Positions 52,440 to 63,685 of a stretch of DNA of 64,000 bases are shown piece after piece. Source of the DNA: Myotis daubentonii (lineage: Eukaryota; Chordata; Mammalia; Chiroptera; Vespertilionidae); assembly GCF_963259705.1 (NCBI RefSeq), contig NC_081841.1, positions 90,223,063 to 90,287,062 of the forward strand. Direction: 5' to 3'. The notes beneath the pieces are model-generated. The model did not search any database. It saw only the letters and a program-made list of their open reading frames with translations, and was not told where the DNA came from. A program made the translations under genes and the position numbers. The first letter of the stretch is position 1, and each line of letters opens with the position of its first letter.

Positions 52440-55400
52440 TAACATTCTGTAAATAAATTAATGCAAAACGGTTAATATCTTGTTCTTTTTTTTAAATAGA
52501 CAAAATAATTTGTAGCCACAGAATACATCTACTAGAAAGAAATGTTTTTAATATCATCTTTAACATATTAAAAAAACAAAAGCAACAATAAGGATCCTTC
52601 CATTGATCTTTATACAGATGTAAATGCTGTCATGTAATTTATTAGTTACATTTATAATCAATAACCTTCAATCACTGAGTTTAGAAATTACAGTATTTTT
52701 TAGCTAAACTCTCTCACAAATAAGGCACAACAACATGATCACAGGTAGTAAACACAATACAAATAATGAATCCAAAAACTAAACAAGAAAATGCTCATGC
52801 AAAAGTATCTACAGAGGATATGAATATGTGATCCAGTTCAAAGAAATACAGAATGTCATATACATAACTGCATCATGTTATAATAAATTCATTACTACTA
52901 CACTGGAAGAACTTCACTATTTCTGATTCTATTTTACACAATTTTACATAAATTTAGTAAGTTTATGCACAATATTCACATCTGCAACATTAACAAACTG
53001 ATTGTTAAAATTCAGGCAAAGGTAAATTAAGACACGCTAATGTGTGGCATATTATAATTACAGAATACCATTCATCACACTCATGTCTAGGAATACTAAA
53101 TTGACGGCACATTTAAATCTTATAGAACAAGTCATTCATGGTTTTATAGCCAAAGTGCATTAAAAAAATTCTATAGTCAATAGATCATGAATATCAAAAT
53201 ATATGATCATAATTTGCTCTCCACTTAAAAGCTAAACATTTTTATGCAAATGCAAGGTTTAAAAAAAAGTGAATTTAAAGTTCTCAAAACTATAAAATAA
53301 CCATAAAGCCTTTTAAAGAGAGATGGGAAACAAATTTGGCAGTTACTATTTAACATTACTGTGAGGAAACTATTAAACTAGCTAATTCCACATTAAGAGG
53401 TAGTTGAACAAAATGTTATTTGTACACTGCTTTGAGGTTTTTGTGTTTGTTTCCCTTTGTTTTCTCAAAATGAACAAATCCCATACGAGCAGCTTTGTCT
53501 TCTATTTAAAAAAAATCCCATAGGTATAGTTTACTATACACTAACGCATCAAGACTTGATTTTAGCTCACTTTTCTGTGCTGCAGTTTGAAATTTACTAA
53601 CACGTGATGCTAATATGCTTTGCATTAGAGCTGAGAGCTGGGCCTCCACACATACTCTAACTCACTGATGAATAGTACCAGCAGACATCAAAAATGTAGA
53701 GCCAATAAGGACTTATATGACTTTTTTAATTAAAAGAAAAAGAAAACCCTTTAATTGTTGTTTTCAAAAATCTTAAATTGGTGACAGTTAACAACAAAAA
53801 TATTAAGTTTCATTTCTAGTATTATTAGTACAATAGCCAATGGTAAATTATTCAGAACCTATGAAATGAGATTAGCTAGATGAAAACTAGAAAATCATTC
53901 AAACACATACAATTTTATTTGTTGCCCCCACAACTTTTTAAATTTATTTTTGTGTAAATATGTGGGTAGGGCAATAAGGGAAAAGGCCTTCAATGCACCT
54001 AATTAGGAGATGAAGTGAACAAATATTCTAATCTAGAAGAATTCTCATGAAGTTTTATTATCTTAAAAGAATAAATGGTGCTGTGAACATCTATTTTTTC
54101 CAACACATTTATTAAGTCCCTTATATGTAAAAGTATAGAATACTATTTGAAAGGATTTATAAGTATGCGAAAATGCATAAATAATTTTAGCTCAATTTAT
54201 ATTATCCAGGTATTTTTAATAATGAGCCATCATATTTCTTCATTATATATGTTGAAGGTTATATGTATATCCAAGTTCAGAGCTTCAGTCAGGATCTTTA
54301 ATAGCTACTTACAACATGGTTTACTTAAATGGGTTGTTTTAATGATTGAATATGTAGCAATCACTTTTAGTTTATATATATTGTTGGTATAGCATAAACA
54401 TAAGCTCATTTCATTTCAGTATGATATTTGAAAGCAAGTATATATATAAACTACTTATTGTAAATAAAATATTAACTCCCATCTTTCCTATTACTACCAA
54501 ATAATTGCATTGAAAAAATGTATAACTTTACATTTCTTCTCTAGAAAGAGTAATAAACCATTATTAATGATTTCCCTCTTCAGATGTTTTCTAATTTTCC
54601 AAATTAATAAGACTATGATAATTTAAAGTTCAATTATATTGTTCAGCATACAAATAAGCTGATTTTTAATTATCCTTAATTAGCCATTCTGTTTTAATCC
54701 TGATGGCAACTTTGGGATTCCTAAATACATTTGTTTCTAGTGAAACTCTACTCTCCAGCTATCACTTCAGGGTAATTTCACAGCATTGTTTTTGCAAAGT
54801 AAAAAGATTTACCAGTTGATATGGAACCCAAATTCAGAACCATTTTAAATTTAAGCTCACAACTTTTAAAATTCTCCCCTATTATTAGGTAAAAAGAAAG
54901 CATAAAGTAAAATATTTAATGTCTCCTTACCATTTTGCATTTGGTTTTCACAGGTAAGAATATAGCAACATCAGTTACTGGCTTTAAGACACAAAAATTA
55001 TAAAACAATTACCATGGATCTGAGCTATACTTGGGAAGGTTAAACCAAATTAAAGAAAAAAGCAGATCCACTGAAAAAGCAAACTCATTCCTGAAGATGC
55101 TAGAGAGACAAAACGAGGAAACAATATGAAGGCTAATCTCAGAAGACCTCCCATTTATAAGAAACTGAGAATTGGACCATTAGACAATTTCTATTATTCA
55201 TCTTCCAACCTAGGGTGAGGGCGGGAAACTTTGTAGGATCCTTAACGGAGAATAATTTGGAGTTTAAATTTGAGAATGAAAAAGAAAAGGTAACCCTAAT
55301 CTTTATAATACAACCCTAGGATAATCAGAAAGTAAGCAAATTGATATTACTGAGGTTTTCCTAAAATCTACCCAAAATAATCTAATCAGTATTGTTAAAG

Positions 55401-56004
55401 CAAAACCAATTTTGAATTCATGGTTAATATATATTTCAACATAAAATGTGTTTTGATCTCTTGAGCATAAATTTATAACGTAACAATGTAATTAAGGTTT
55501 GGACCTATATATAAAAAGAAAGAGTCATAAAGTTTTACAATTCTGTGCCTGACTTTAGAAAGAGAATATTTAATATATTTAATGTGTTACTGTGCAACAT
55601 ATATAATGTGATAACATCCATGTACATTTCTGTACACTCAATTTGGGAGAAAGAAGTAAGTTATGGAAGTATATTCATGTCATTTGTGAACAATGAAATT
55701 ATATTTAAAAAAATACATTGCTATTTTCTGTCCAAAGTTTATTTACATTTCATTGCCTAATTCTAAACTTGGCATGAAAGCTGTTCCAGGAGTTAAATGA
55801 AAACAGTAATGAAAGATGAACCCAAGTCTCACAAAAATAGAAGAGTTTTACTTGATATTGACAGCATTCCAAAATATACGAATTCTAATTTGGTTTAGTA
55901 TTGCAACCACTGTCCAAATCAAATAGTAGTCCAGGAACTCTATTAAGGACATTTATTAAAAAGCTAATGTTAGCGTAATATTATTCTGAAGTTGCGATAA
56001 CCCA
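52440..56004 (-). other. EEA1: Probable long 3'UTR of EEA1
   Basis: This 3.5-kb stretch after the EEA1 stop is AT-rich, and I recognise no SINE, Helitron, LTR or LINE in it, unlike the rest of the window. A minus-strand AATAAA lies at 52643-52638, followed by a T/GT-rich segment at about 52595-52567, a plausible poly(A) site. Absence of insertions over this length fits a conserved long UTR. The exact end is an inference. Confidence 0.5.
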
Positions 56005-56127
56005 TTATCCTTGCAAGTCATTGAAACATGCATCACAGACACGAACAGGCTTCTTGGAAGAAGGAGTTAAGGCATTTTTGGCTGAACACTCGGCACAGAA
56101 GATATTTCCACAGTGTCTGCAGTGATG
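56005..56127 (-). CDS. EEA1: EEA1 last coding exon, FYVE finger C-terminal part
   Basis: Its start (56127) follows an acceptor ending cag; the stop TAA is at 56007-56005. 40 codons beginning HHCRHCGNIFCAEC and ending ACFNDLQG. It supplies six of the eight zinc-binding Cys and the RVC motif. From memory the human protein has Gln where this has His in HHCRxCG. Confidence 0.97.
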   Translation of the reverse strand, partial: HHCRHCGNIFCAECSAKNALTPSSKKPVRVCDACFNDLQG

Positions 56128-59100
56128 CTGTAGATGATAAAAATTAAACAATATTAAGCATATAAATGACACCAAAAGCATCGTGAGACTACAAGAACAC
56201 TGCAAACTGCACTATGAAGGCATTAACTGTTGAGTAATTAGTGTATTTAAAAATATAATATTTTAATATGTCAATTTAATCCCGTAGTTAAATTGAATGG
56301 CTCCTATTTAGCAGATAGTACGCTACACACTTTACATGGACTTGATCGTGGAATTCTCAAAAGCAACAGGAAGCCTTTCAAAGTGTTAATAAATTACCTC
56401 CAACAGGTGAAAAACTATTACTAATGTATTTGCCAAATGTTTCAGGTATTTCTTTAACAGGAATATAAACTTGCAACCTTCCATGATGTTATTCAGAATA
56501 ATTTTTTTTATCTTTGCTTTTTCTTCCTTTAGAAGAACACAATGATGACTAAAACATATGAGATTAATATTGGTGCACTGATTCAGAAAATGATTACTCA
56601 AGAGAGTAACTCAGTAAAAAGGCAACAACTGAATTTAAAACTAAAACTGAAACACATATGCTAACCAGAAACTAAACTGCATGACATTTAATTACTCCAT
56701 GTAGTTGAAAATTAAAAATGGAAATTTGTTTTCATCTGTCACAATGGAAATTTGTTTTTATCTGTCAAAATTCATTTTAATGGTTAAAACATTAATTTTC
56801 AGTTAGGAATAAAATCCAGAACCATAACAATATGAACAAAATCATTTACCCGTCTCACTGTTACTGAAAAGCTTTTCCCACAGGCCATACAGTTTTGTAC
56901 TTCATTATCTTCAGCCCACTTCCTATTCAATGCTTGCGTATGCTTGATCTATTAAAAACAAAGTTTCAATACATTATAATATTAAACTTCTTGAAAAATG
57001 ATGAATACTTTCTAATTTGGTGCCTGAGTTTTATAAAATTTTGACTATAAGCAACCATGGGATAAAATTATAAAAACCAGAAATACGTTGGTCAACTTCC
57101 ATTGTCAATAGTTACCACATTCTTAAGTCTGAAGATAGATGATTGATAGATAGGTAGATAGGTAGGTAGATAGATAGAGTAAATAACATTTTATTCTCTA
57201 TCCTTTGCTGATTTCCCATCCATTCTAACCCTAACGATCAATCCTTCCTTGGGATTTTGAGTACACATTCAGGTCACTTCTTTAACACACAGCAACTCAT
57301 CTATTACTTGGTGCTCTTGAATTTTCCCACTAGTGACAATTCATAAATGACATGGTCCTTTATCCCGGGGGTCTCTCAGACAAGTTCTTTCTCTCATATT
57401 TAATTACCCATAACACATTCTATAACACTGCTACATAGACAGTAGCTACTCAAGAGTATTTATTAAATATATGAGATTGTTTTTAAAAGGTTGAAAATAT
57501 GCTTTGCACTAAGAGGTAAAAGCTAGACTAAAAACTGCCTCCCACTGCCATGTGACTTACTTGAAGGGACTGATTCTCTCTGCCCAGCTCCTGCACGGCT
57601 GCAGTTGTATTATCCAGCTTTCTTTGCACTTCTAGTACTTTGTTTTGAAGCTTTTCTATTTCACCCTCTCCTTTAAGACATCTAGAATAGATTGCAAAGA
57701 GGTAATTAATTTTTTAAAAAGTCATTAAAGTCCCTTTTAGAACACAGATAATGAATTACTTTAGTAGTTTTCAATAGAATACATTAATTTCAACAATATG
57801 ATTCTTTTAAGAATTAGTTTTAAATGACTACTTAAATTCCTGTACAAACTATGCACTTTTCTCAAGACTCTTCTTCTATTTTGAAAAATGTGGACTGTAG
57901 TCTGGCCGGTGTGGTTCAGTTGGTTGGAGCATCATACCATACACTGAAAAGTTTCAGGTTCAATTCCCTGTCAGGGCATATATGGGAGACAACCGATTGA
58001 TGTTTCTTTCTCACATGGATGTTTCCCTCCCTCTCTCCCTCTAAAATCAATGAAAAACATGACCTCGGGTGAGGATTAAAAAGAAATTTTTACTAGACAT
58101 CAAGTATGTACCTTTCTAGTAGTGCTCTCCTTTCATCTTGATTATTCTGAACCGTTGCTTCTAATACTGCAATTTCACCCCGTAAGTCATCAGTCTGCTT
58201 CTCGAGCTCACTAACTCTCCGTTGGCTGGACTGCCACTCCTTCTTCACAGTGCCTAAATTTTCATTTAATGCTGTAATCTGCATGGTAAGTTTCGCTTCA
58301 TTTTCTTCATGCTTCTTCATTCCTACTTCTTTTTCTTTTATTTCAGAATGCTAACAAAAGGAAAAACAATGAGGAAAAAGCCTATTATAAAAATAGTGCA
58401 GAATAAATTTAAGTTAGTTATTTGAATTTAAAGTATTGGGAACATAAATAATACTACTTCTTCAGGAAAGCAGAGAGAATATATTTCAGTATACACTAAT
58501 AAAATTGATTCCACAAACATCTGTTTATTTTGAATTGGCTCAAAGGCCATAATGCTGAAATGATGGTTAGCAAGCATCTTATAAGATCAAGTTAAAGTAG
58601 AACACTTTGAGTTTCCTTTTTTTCCACTAGAGCAGGGGAAGAACAAATAGTTAAAGTGCCTTGGAAACAAAGCTAGCATTTTATTATGTATCAAATTCCA
58701 CATAAATTGCTTTACCTCTATCAATCTGCCAAGAACCAATACCAACCTTTTGATTCACTGTGAATTTGAAACTGCAATTCTTCAACTAAAACATTCAGTG
58801 GTCAAGTTATCTGAGGATATTTGGACTTAATTCAACAAAGGAAAGCCAGATGCTTCCCACTTGGCATGCACAACTTAGGGAAGGAAAAGTAGGCTTTGGT
58901 CATCATCATTTTAAAGGGAAGTTTACATTCCCCTTTATCAACATTCACTTTGACCAAATGAGTTGAACATGATTAGCATTCATGCCATTTACCTCAATTT
59001 ACATAGCTTTAGGGTTTTTCTGGCACTAAAGTGTTTTGTTTGTTTTTAAATCATGTTTTATTGGCTTTTAACCTATATAAACCAAAATGCAATTACAAAA

Positions 59101-60325
59101 CATTTCCAATCATACTTCAGCCATTTAAACAAATCTGATCTCTTTTCCTAAACAAAAATTAAAATGTTAGGTGAACACTGCAATTATAACTTCTAGGTAG
59201 GAAACTCCTCTCTTACTGGATTGATTTATAAATGAATTATAAAACACACTTCCCACCATTAACTTACTGACCAGTTTAGCTTCCTTCTCAATAAATTCTT
59301 TCTTCAACTCATCTTCTTCCTTTTTCACCTGCTCTTTTAGCATTTGCTGATTCTTCTTCTCCTGTTCAAGGATTGCCTGCAGGGAATCTATTGTCCCTTG
59401 AAGCTCTAGTTTCTGCTGAATCAAAAGCTGTTTGGCATCCTTAAGATTTGTTAACTCCTATTTAAAAGGCCAAAAAGAAATCATTCTATATAGAAAGCAT
59501 TTCAAAATATAGCTGAAATTTATGCAATGTATTATAATAATATATACAAACATGAGTTTTAGTCTTTTCTCTAATGATATTCTTAAAGTTCAATATTTCA
59601 AACAATTGTTTAAAAAGATGTAAACTTATTTACTTCCTGAACAATCATTTAAATTTAAGTGATACTTTGCATACATACATTTTAATAGAATTATGTGAAA
59701 AAATTTCTACCCTCTATTTCCCTTTATTCGCTTAGCACGTGTTTATTGATCACCATTTAGGCATCACACACTGTGTTGGGATCTACACAAAGATTAACTA
59801 TATATTCATTCACTGCTTTAAGGAAGTCACAGTCTGGAAGAACCTAATGACATAATAGAGATAATTATAAAGCAAAATTGCAAGTATACTGATAGACTAA
59901 CAGGTATTATGAGAACATGCAAAAGAAAATCGAATGACTAACATTTTCCAGAGCAAATTACAAACAATTAGTTTCTTTAAATAGCATCCTAGCTTTGCTT
60001 ATGCCAGGAAAAATATTCAAGAGATTGTTAAAGAATTTTAGGAAGAAAACGATTAAAGGAACAGAATTCCTTAAAATCTTAATTCTAAACCCTTACATAT
60101 TTTTAAGTTTACGATCTACAAGTATAATTTTCTAAATCCATAGCTCTCTTGATTATCATCTCAACAAAATCCAAAATTTTAGGGTTGCTTTGCTTTATTC
60201 AGTAACCCAAAACAAAAATAACATGGTTTCAATATGTATACAGATATTATGCAACACAAGAGTACCCTTGAGAGCAGGAGAATTTGTCAAAAACAACAAC
60301 AAAACACTGTGCCTGGTACATAGTA

Positions 60326-60418
<93 letters not shown>

Positions 60419-60776
60419 TATACACACACACTAATAAAAGGGTAATATGCTAATTAGGCTGATGTCTTCCGGATGACCTTCTGGACATCCTTCCTGACAA
60501 AGCCGGGCCTTCCTCACAAAGTCGGGCGAAGCTGGCTCGGGTCCCAGGTGCCTGCAGTCAACTAGAGGGAGGGAAGCCCCAGTCCTGGGTGCAGAGGCCG
60601 AGGCAGAGGGGTTAGGGGAAATCAGGCAGGCAGGCAGGTGAGCAGTTAGGAGCCAGTGGTCCTGGATTGCAAGAGGGACATCCCCCCAAGGGGTCCCAGA
60701 TTACAGAGGATGCAGGCTGTGCTGAGGGACCCCTCTCCCCTGTGCATGAACTTCATGCACCAGGTCTCTAGTATAT

Positions 60777-60835
<59 letters not shown>

Positions 60836-61208
60836 ATAAAAACTTAATATGCTAAGTGTCCAGTCATCCGGTCAACCAATCAAAGCATAATATGCTAACA
60901 ATATGCTAAGGCCGCTCAACCACTCGCTATGACATGCACTGACCACTGGGGGCAGATGCTCCAACCGCTAGGTTAGCTTGCTGCTGGGGTCTGGCCCATC
61001 GGGACTGAGTGAGATGGGCTGGACATGCCCTAGAGCCCTCCCACAGACCCTTCCCGGCTGGCCAACCTTCTGCATCCCTCCCCAGCCCCGATCATGCACT
61101 GGTGGAGTCCCTTGGCCTGGCCTGCACCCTCTCGCAATCCGGGACCCCTCAGGGGACAGGCCAGGCCAAGGGACCCCACTGGTGCATGAATTCATGCACC
61201 AGGCCTCT

Positions 61209-61251
<43 letters not shown>

Positions 61252-62868
61252 AAATTTAAATGCCAATAATACAGTGTTAAAGAAAGAATAATGATTATCT
61301 TAACATACCTTTATGCTTTCTTGCTTGTGGGATTTGAGTTCTTCACTCAGTTTAGCAATTTCTTTTTCTTGTCTACACTTAATTTCTTCTATCTCTGCCG
61401 ATTTAGATTTTTCACTTGCTAGTTCTTTTTCTTTCAGTGACTGTAGAAAAAGGATTTAAAAAAAATTTTAAAGTAAATATTTAACTGATAAGTAATATAA
61501 TCAAAATGACTGCTACCATTTATAACAATGTCTCTGCCCCTTTCTACCTAAGTTAACATGAGTAAATTACCTTCTTTTGCCTCTGGGTCCTTATTTATAC
61601 AATGTGAACAATAAGATTATTATTAAGGATTAAGTACTTAGAGTTAATATTATAAAGTGAATAGTGACTGGCCAACTAAGTATAAAATGTAGCCAAAACT
61701 ACCATTATTATTCTTTTTAATAATCTTATTATTATTATTACTATTACTATCTTTATATAAGGCACACCTAGGAGTATTATATATTACCTAATTTAATCTC
61801 TATATGAGGTAGCTCTTTTTAATTATCATTTTATAGGTAAATAAACAAAGGTTTAGAGAAGTTAAATCATCTATTAGAGTTAAAGGTAAACTAAAACAAG
61901 GTCTGGCTAATGTACAGCCCTTGCAATTAAAGGCCTATACACTATAGTTCTGTCAGAATTTTCTAAACTTGAAGCACAAATCATGAATTCATTCCAGCTT
62001 TACCAGCCTCACCCCACAAAAAAAACTAGCTTAATTTTTTAAATTATAGAGAATTTCAAGAATTGTACAATTTACACACAACAAGCACTTCAGGAATTGA
62101 ACACTTCAGAATGATATCCTATCAGCTGACGGAAATATGATTTCAATTATGAAACAACATAAAAAATGTTCCCTAGAATCTGAATTTCTCTTTCATAAAG
62201 GATTTTAACTGATTTTTAAACACACTGTTCATTTAATACAATATTTTAAACTTTACAATATAGCATCATTTATATAAAATACACTCATACTTCCCCTTAC
62301 AAAAATCTAATTCTTAATTTTAGGAATTCTTAAGCTTGAGAATTATTTTCAGACCTTTTATTATCTCACTCCTACATCCAGAAGACAGAAATCATTGAGG
62401 GGCTGTAATGCATGTTTTTGAATAACGAAGGGTCTATGGTTAGAAAAATAGGTTAGTTCGTAAAACTAAAAACAGCAGTAATAAAAATGGATAAAAATGA
62501 AAGAAGTACATCCTAGAATTAAAATTCCAATGACCAAAACTGTTTTATCAGAAGCTGTAAGTCCATCTGAGAGAGCTGTTGAAAATAGAGATGATGCCTT
62601 ATTGAGAGTAAGAGGTTTGACTGAAGGGTCTCAATGGCCATGAAAACGCTAAGATTCTGGATTTAGTCAGAAAATGAAATACCTTTTCTTTCTGAATATT
62701 TTGTAGTGCTGCACTCTGCTCCTTTAACTGCTGTTCTTTCTTTGTTGCATCCTGCTCCAAAGTAGCCTTGGCAGTCTTTAGTTCTTGAATCAATTTATTT
62801 TGGTTTCCAATTTGATTTCTGTTTGAAATTAAGTCCTCCTGTGCTAAAGAAAGCTTCTCTTCTACAGA
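56005..62868 (-). CDS. EEA1: EEA1, early endosome antigen 1, C-terminal 361 residues (7 exons, 5' part outside window)
   Basis: Minus-strand spliced gene. Exons in transcript order: 62868-62683, 61440-61309, 59457-59272, 58350-58112, 57681-57561, 56948-56850 and 56127-56005. Borders are AG/GT and phases agree throughout. Most of the product is a heptad-rich coiled coil. It ends in a FYVE zinc finger with all signature parts: WAEDNEV, VRR-HHCRHCG, RVCDAC and eight Cys. EEA1 is a homodimeric tether on early endosomes; its FYVE finger binds phosphatidylinositol 3-phosphate and the segment next to it binds Rab5-GTP. The known human protein has about 1411 residues, so this is roughly the last quarter. 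The rest lies right of the window. It is convergent with PLEKHG7, with 6.3 kb between stop codons. Confidence 0.97.
56128..56849 (-). other. EEA1 intron inside the FYVE finger
   Basis: 722 AT-rich bases with a small tandem duplication at 56714-56766; no transposon recognised. Confidence 0.85.
56714..56766 (+). repeat. Short tandem duplication
   Basis: Two adjacent copies of a unit of about 26 bases containing atggaaatttgtttt and atctgtca, with few differences; about 100 bases 5' (transcript sense: downstream) of an EEA1 FYVE exon, in the intron. Confidence 0.8.
56850..56948 (-). CDS. EEA1: EEA1 exon, FYVE finger N-terminal part
   Basis: 33 codons, phase 0 at both ends. It contains WAEDNEVQNCMACGKSF, with the WxxD motif and the first Cys pair, and ends VRR, whose two Arg continue into HHCR of the next exon. 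The basic patch that binds PI3P is therefore cut by an intron. Confidence 0.97.
56949..57560 (-). other. EEA1 intron
   Basis: 612 bases; tetranucleotide repeat at 57130-57178, otherwise unique. Confidence 0.85.
57130..57178 (+). repeat. (GATA/GGTA)n tetranucleotide repeat
   Basis: Interrupted gatagataggtag units in the EEA1 intron. Confidence 0.93.
57561..57681 (-). CDS. EEA1: EEA1 exon, coiled coil next to FYVE (Rab5-binding region)
   Basis: Acceptor ctattctag, donor gtaagt. One base completes Arg, then 40 codons including LDNTTAAVQELGRENQSLQ. Helical segment directly before the FYVE finger, where EEA1 dimerises and binds Rab5. Confidence 0.96.
57682..58111 (-). other. EEA1 intron with Ves SINE
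   Basis: 430 bases, about 40 percent of it a Ves SINE close to the 5' splice site. Confidence 0.85.
57900..58079 (+). mobile_element. Ves SINE in EEA1 intron
   Basis: Plus orientation, antisense to EEA1; begins ctggccggtgtggttcagtt and has the tail cctcgggtgaggatt. About 30 bases from the splice donor of the exon at 58112-58350. Confidence 0.88.
58112..58350 (-). CDS. EEA1: EEA1 exon, coiled coil
   Basis: Acceptor ccttttgttag, donor gtacat. 79 codons plus two bases, beginning HSEIKEKEVGMKKHEENEAK. Continuous heptad pattern. A Ves SINE lies about 30 bases past the donor, in the intron. Confidence 0.96.
58351..59271 (-). other. EEA1 intron, unique
   Basis: 921 bases; I see no recognisable repeat or gene. 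Confidence 0.85.
59272..59457 (-). CDS. EEA1: EEA1 exon, coiled coil
   Basis: 62 codons, phase 0 at both ends, from ELTNLKDAKQLLIQQKLEL to EAKL. The donor is gtcagt after CTG; a second GT four bases downstream would add Val-Ser and break the frame to the next exon, so gtcagt is chosen. The acceptor tttaaatag has a weak pyrimidine tract. Confidence 0.95.
60329..60430 (+). repeat. Compound (TC)n(TA)n(CA)n microsatellite
   Basis: About 22 TC units, 16 TA units, then CA units running into the 5' end of a Helitron. Confidence 0.96.
60431..60771 (+). mobile_element. HeliBat-type Helitron in EEA1 intron
   Basis: Starts ctaataaaagggtaatatgc at the end of a TC/TA/CA microsatellite that hides the exact 5' terminus; ends gcatgaacttcatgcac plus CTAG at 60768-60771, host T next. 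Confidence 0.87.
60781..60826 (+). repeat. (GT)n microsatellite between two Helitrons
   Basis: About 22 units between the 3' end of one Helitron and the 5' end of the next. Confidence 0.96.
60828..61209 (+). mobile_element. HeliBat-type Helitron, ends altered by microsatellites
   Basis: Starts in tatatataataaaaactt, next to a (GT)n run, and ends gtgcatgaattcatgcacca and ggcctctat, where the expected CTAG has been replaced by (TG)n. In tandem with the Helitron at 60431. Confidence 0.83.
61210..61250 (+). repeat. (GT)n microsatellite after a Helitron
   Basis: About 20 units directly at the place where the CTAG end is expected; 58 bases from the EEA1 exon donor side at 61309. Confidence 0.96.
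61309..61440 (-). CDS. EEA1: EEA1 exon, coiled coil
   Basis: Acceptor cctttttctacag, donor gtatgt. 44 codons, phase 0, beginning SLKEKELASEKSKSAEIEE and ending HKQESIK. Glu/Lys-rich coiled coil. Confidence 0.96.
61441..62682 (-). other. EEA1 intron, unique
   Basis: 1.24 kb of AT-rich sequence; possible faint MIR trace near 61800-61870, nothing else recognised. Confidence 0.8.
62683..62868 (-). CDS. EEA1: EEA1 exon, coiled coil (first in window)
   Basis: 62 codons, phase 0 at both ends, beginning SVEEKLSLAQEDLISNRN and ending QNIQKEK; donor gtattt. The acceptor is a T-rich run followed by atataag. Earlier EEA1 exons lie beyond position 64000. Confidence 0.95.
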
Positions 62869-63091
62869 CTTATATAAAAAAAAAAATTTCCCCAAGTTAT
62901 TATATGACTATTTTTTCAAATTTCAACAGAAACATAACAATTAACATAAGCAATAAACTATAAAAAGATAATATGTTATACCATTCAGTTAGATCACATA
63001 AAAGAAAAAAAAAAGGCATTTAATTAATTATCTTGCCAATGGAAAACATTTACAGCATAAAATACTGAAGAATTCCAAAATCTCTAGAAAC

Positions 63092-63454
63092 CCTATATAA
63101 TAAAGAGATAATATGCAAATTAACCCTCACACCCTCACAAGATGGCTGCCTACGACCAGGCCAGCAGGGGGGTTAGTGAGGAACGACCAAACAACTGAAC
63201 AAGCAGGCTGTGTGGAGCAACCAGGCTGGCGAGGGAGGGGAGCAGTTGGGAGCGACCAGGCCAGCAGGGGGTGGGCAGTTAGGGGCCATCAGCAGGCAGG
63301 CAGGTGAGCGATAAGGAGCCAGTGATCCAGGGTTGTGAGAGCGATATCTGACTGCCGGTTTAGGCCCAAACCCGGGATGGAACCTAAACTGGCAGTCGGA
63401 CATCCCCCCACCCAAGGGGTCCTGGATTGGAGAGGGTGCATGCTGGGCCTCTAG
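63092..63454 (+). mobile_element. HeliBat-type Helitron with internal hairpin
   Basis: 5' ccctatataataaagag, 3' ctgggcctctag, T at 63455. An imperfect 22-bp inverted repeat at 63343-63364 and 63383-63404. In the EEA1 intron upstream of the 62868 exon. Confidence 0.86.
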
Positions 63455-63620
63455 TAATCTATAAGTTGTTACTGGCTAAGTGTATGAAGGAATATCAAGT
63501 AAGTAGGGACAATATCAAACATAGTCAGAGAATACATATGTGGTTAGAAAGAAGACATGGAGGACATGAAAAAAAAGAAAAAAGAGATTGTATAGTTAAA
63601 TGCTAAGTTATATATACATA

Positions 63621-63685
63621 CAAGGTGGAGCAAAAGTAGGTGTACAGTTGTGAGTAGGCAAAACAGTTTATTCTTGTATTATTAA
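63621..63685 (+). mobile_element. Mariner MITE left part, cut by a Helitron
   Basis: After TA, caaggtggagcaaaagtagg and tacagttgtgag match the mariner at 17584. It stops at 63685 where a Helitron begins; its right part should lie beyond the window. Confidence 0.75.

Larger units (their letters stand above)
59458..61308 (-). other. EEA1 intron with tandem Helitrons
   Basis: An L2-age trace near 59740, then two plus-oriented Helitrons bordered by dinucleotide repeats (60329-61250). Confidence 0.85.

Noticed and set aside
59266..59272. Alternative donor gtaagt four bases further into the EEA1 intron
   Set aside because: Using it would shift the frame into the next exon; gtcagt after CTG keeps phase and gives the known KL-HSEIK junction.
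60978..61269. Two overlapping plus frames ending in Cys-Val runs
   Set aside because: They cover a Helitron and a (GT)n run; no domain or conserved motif.
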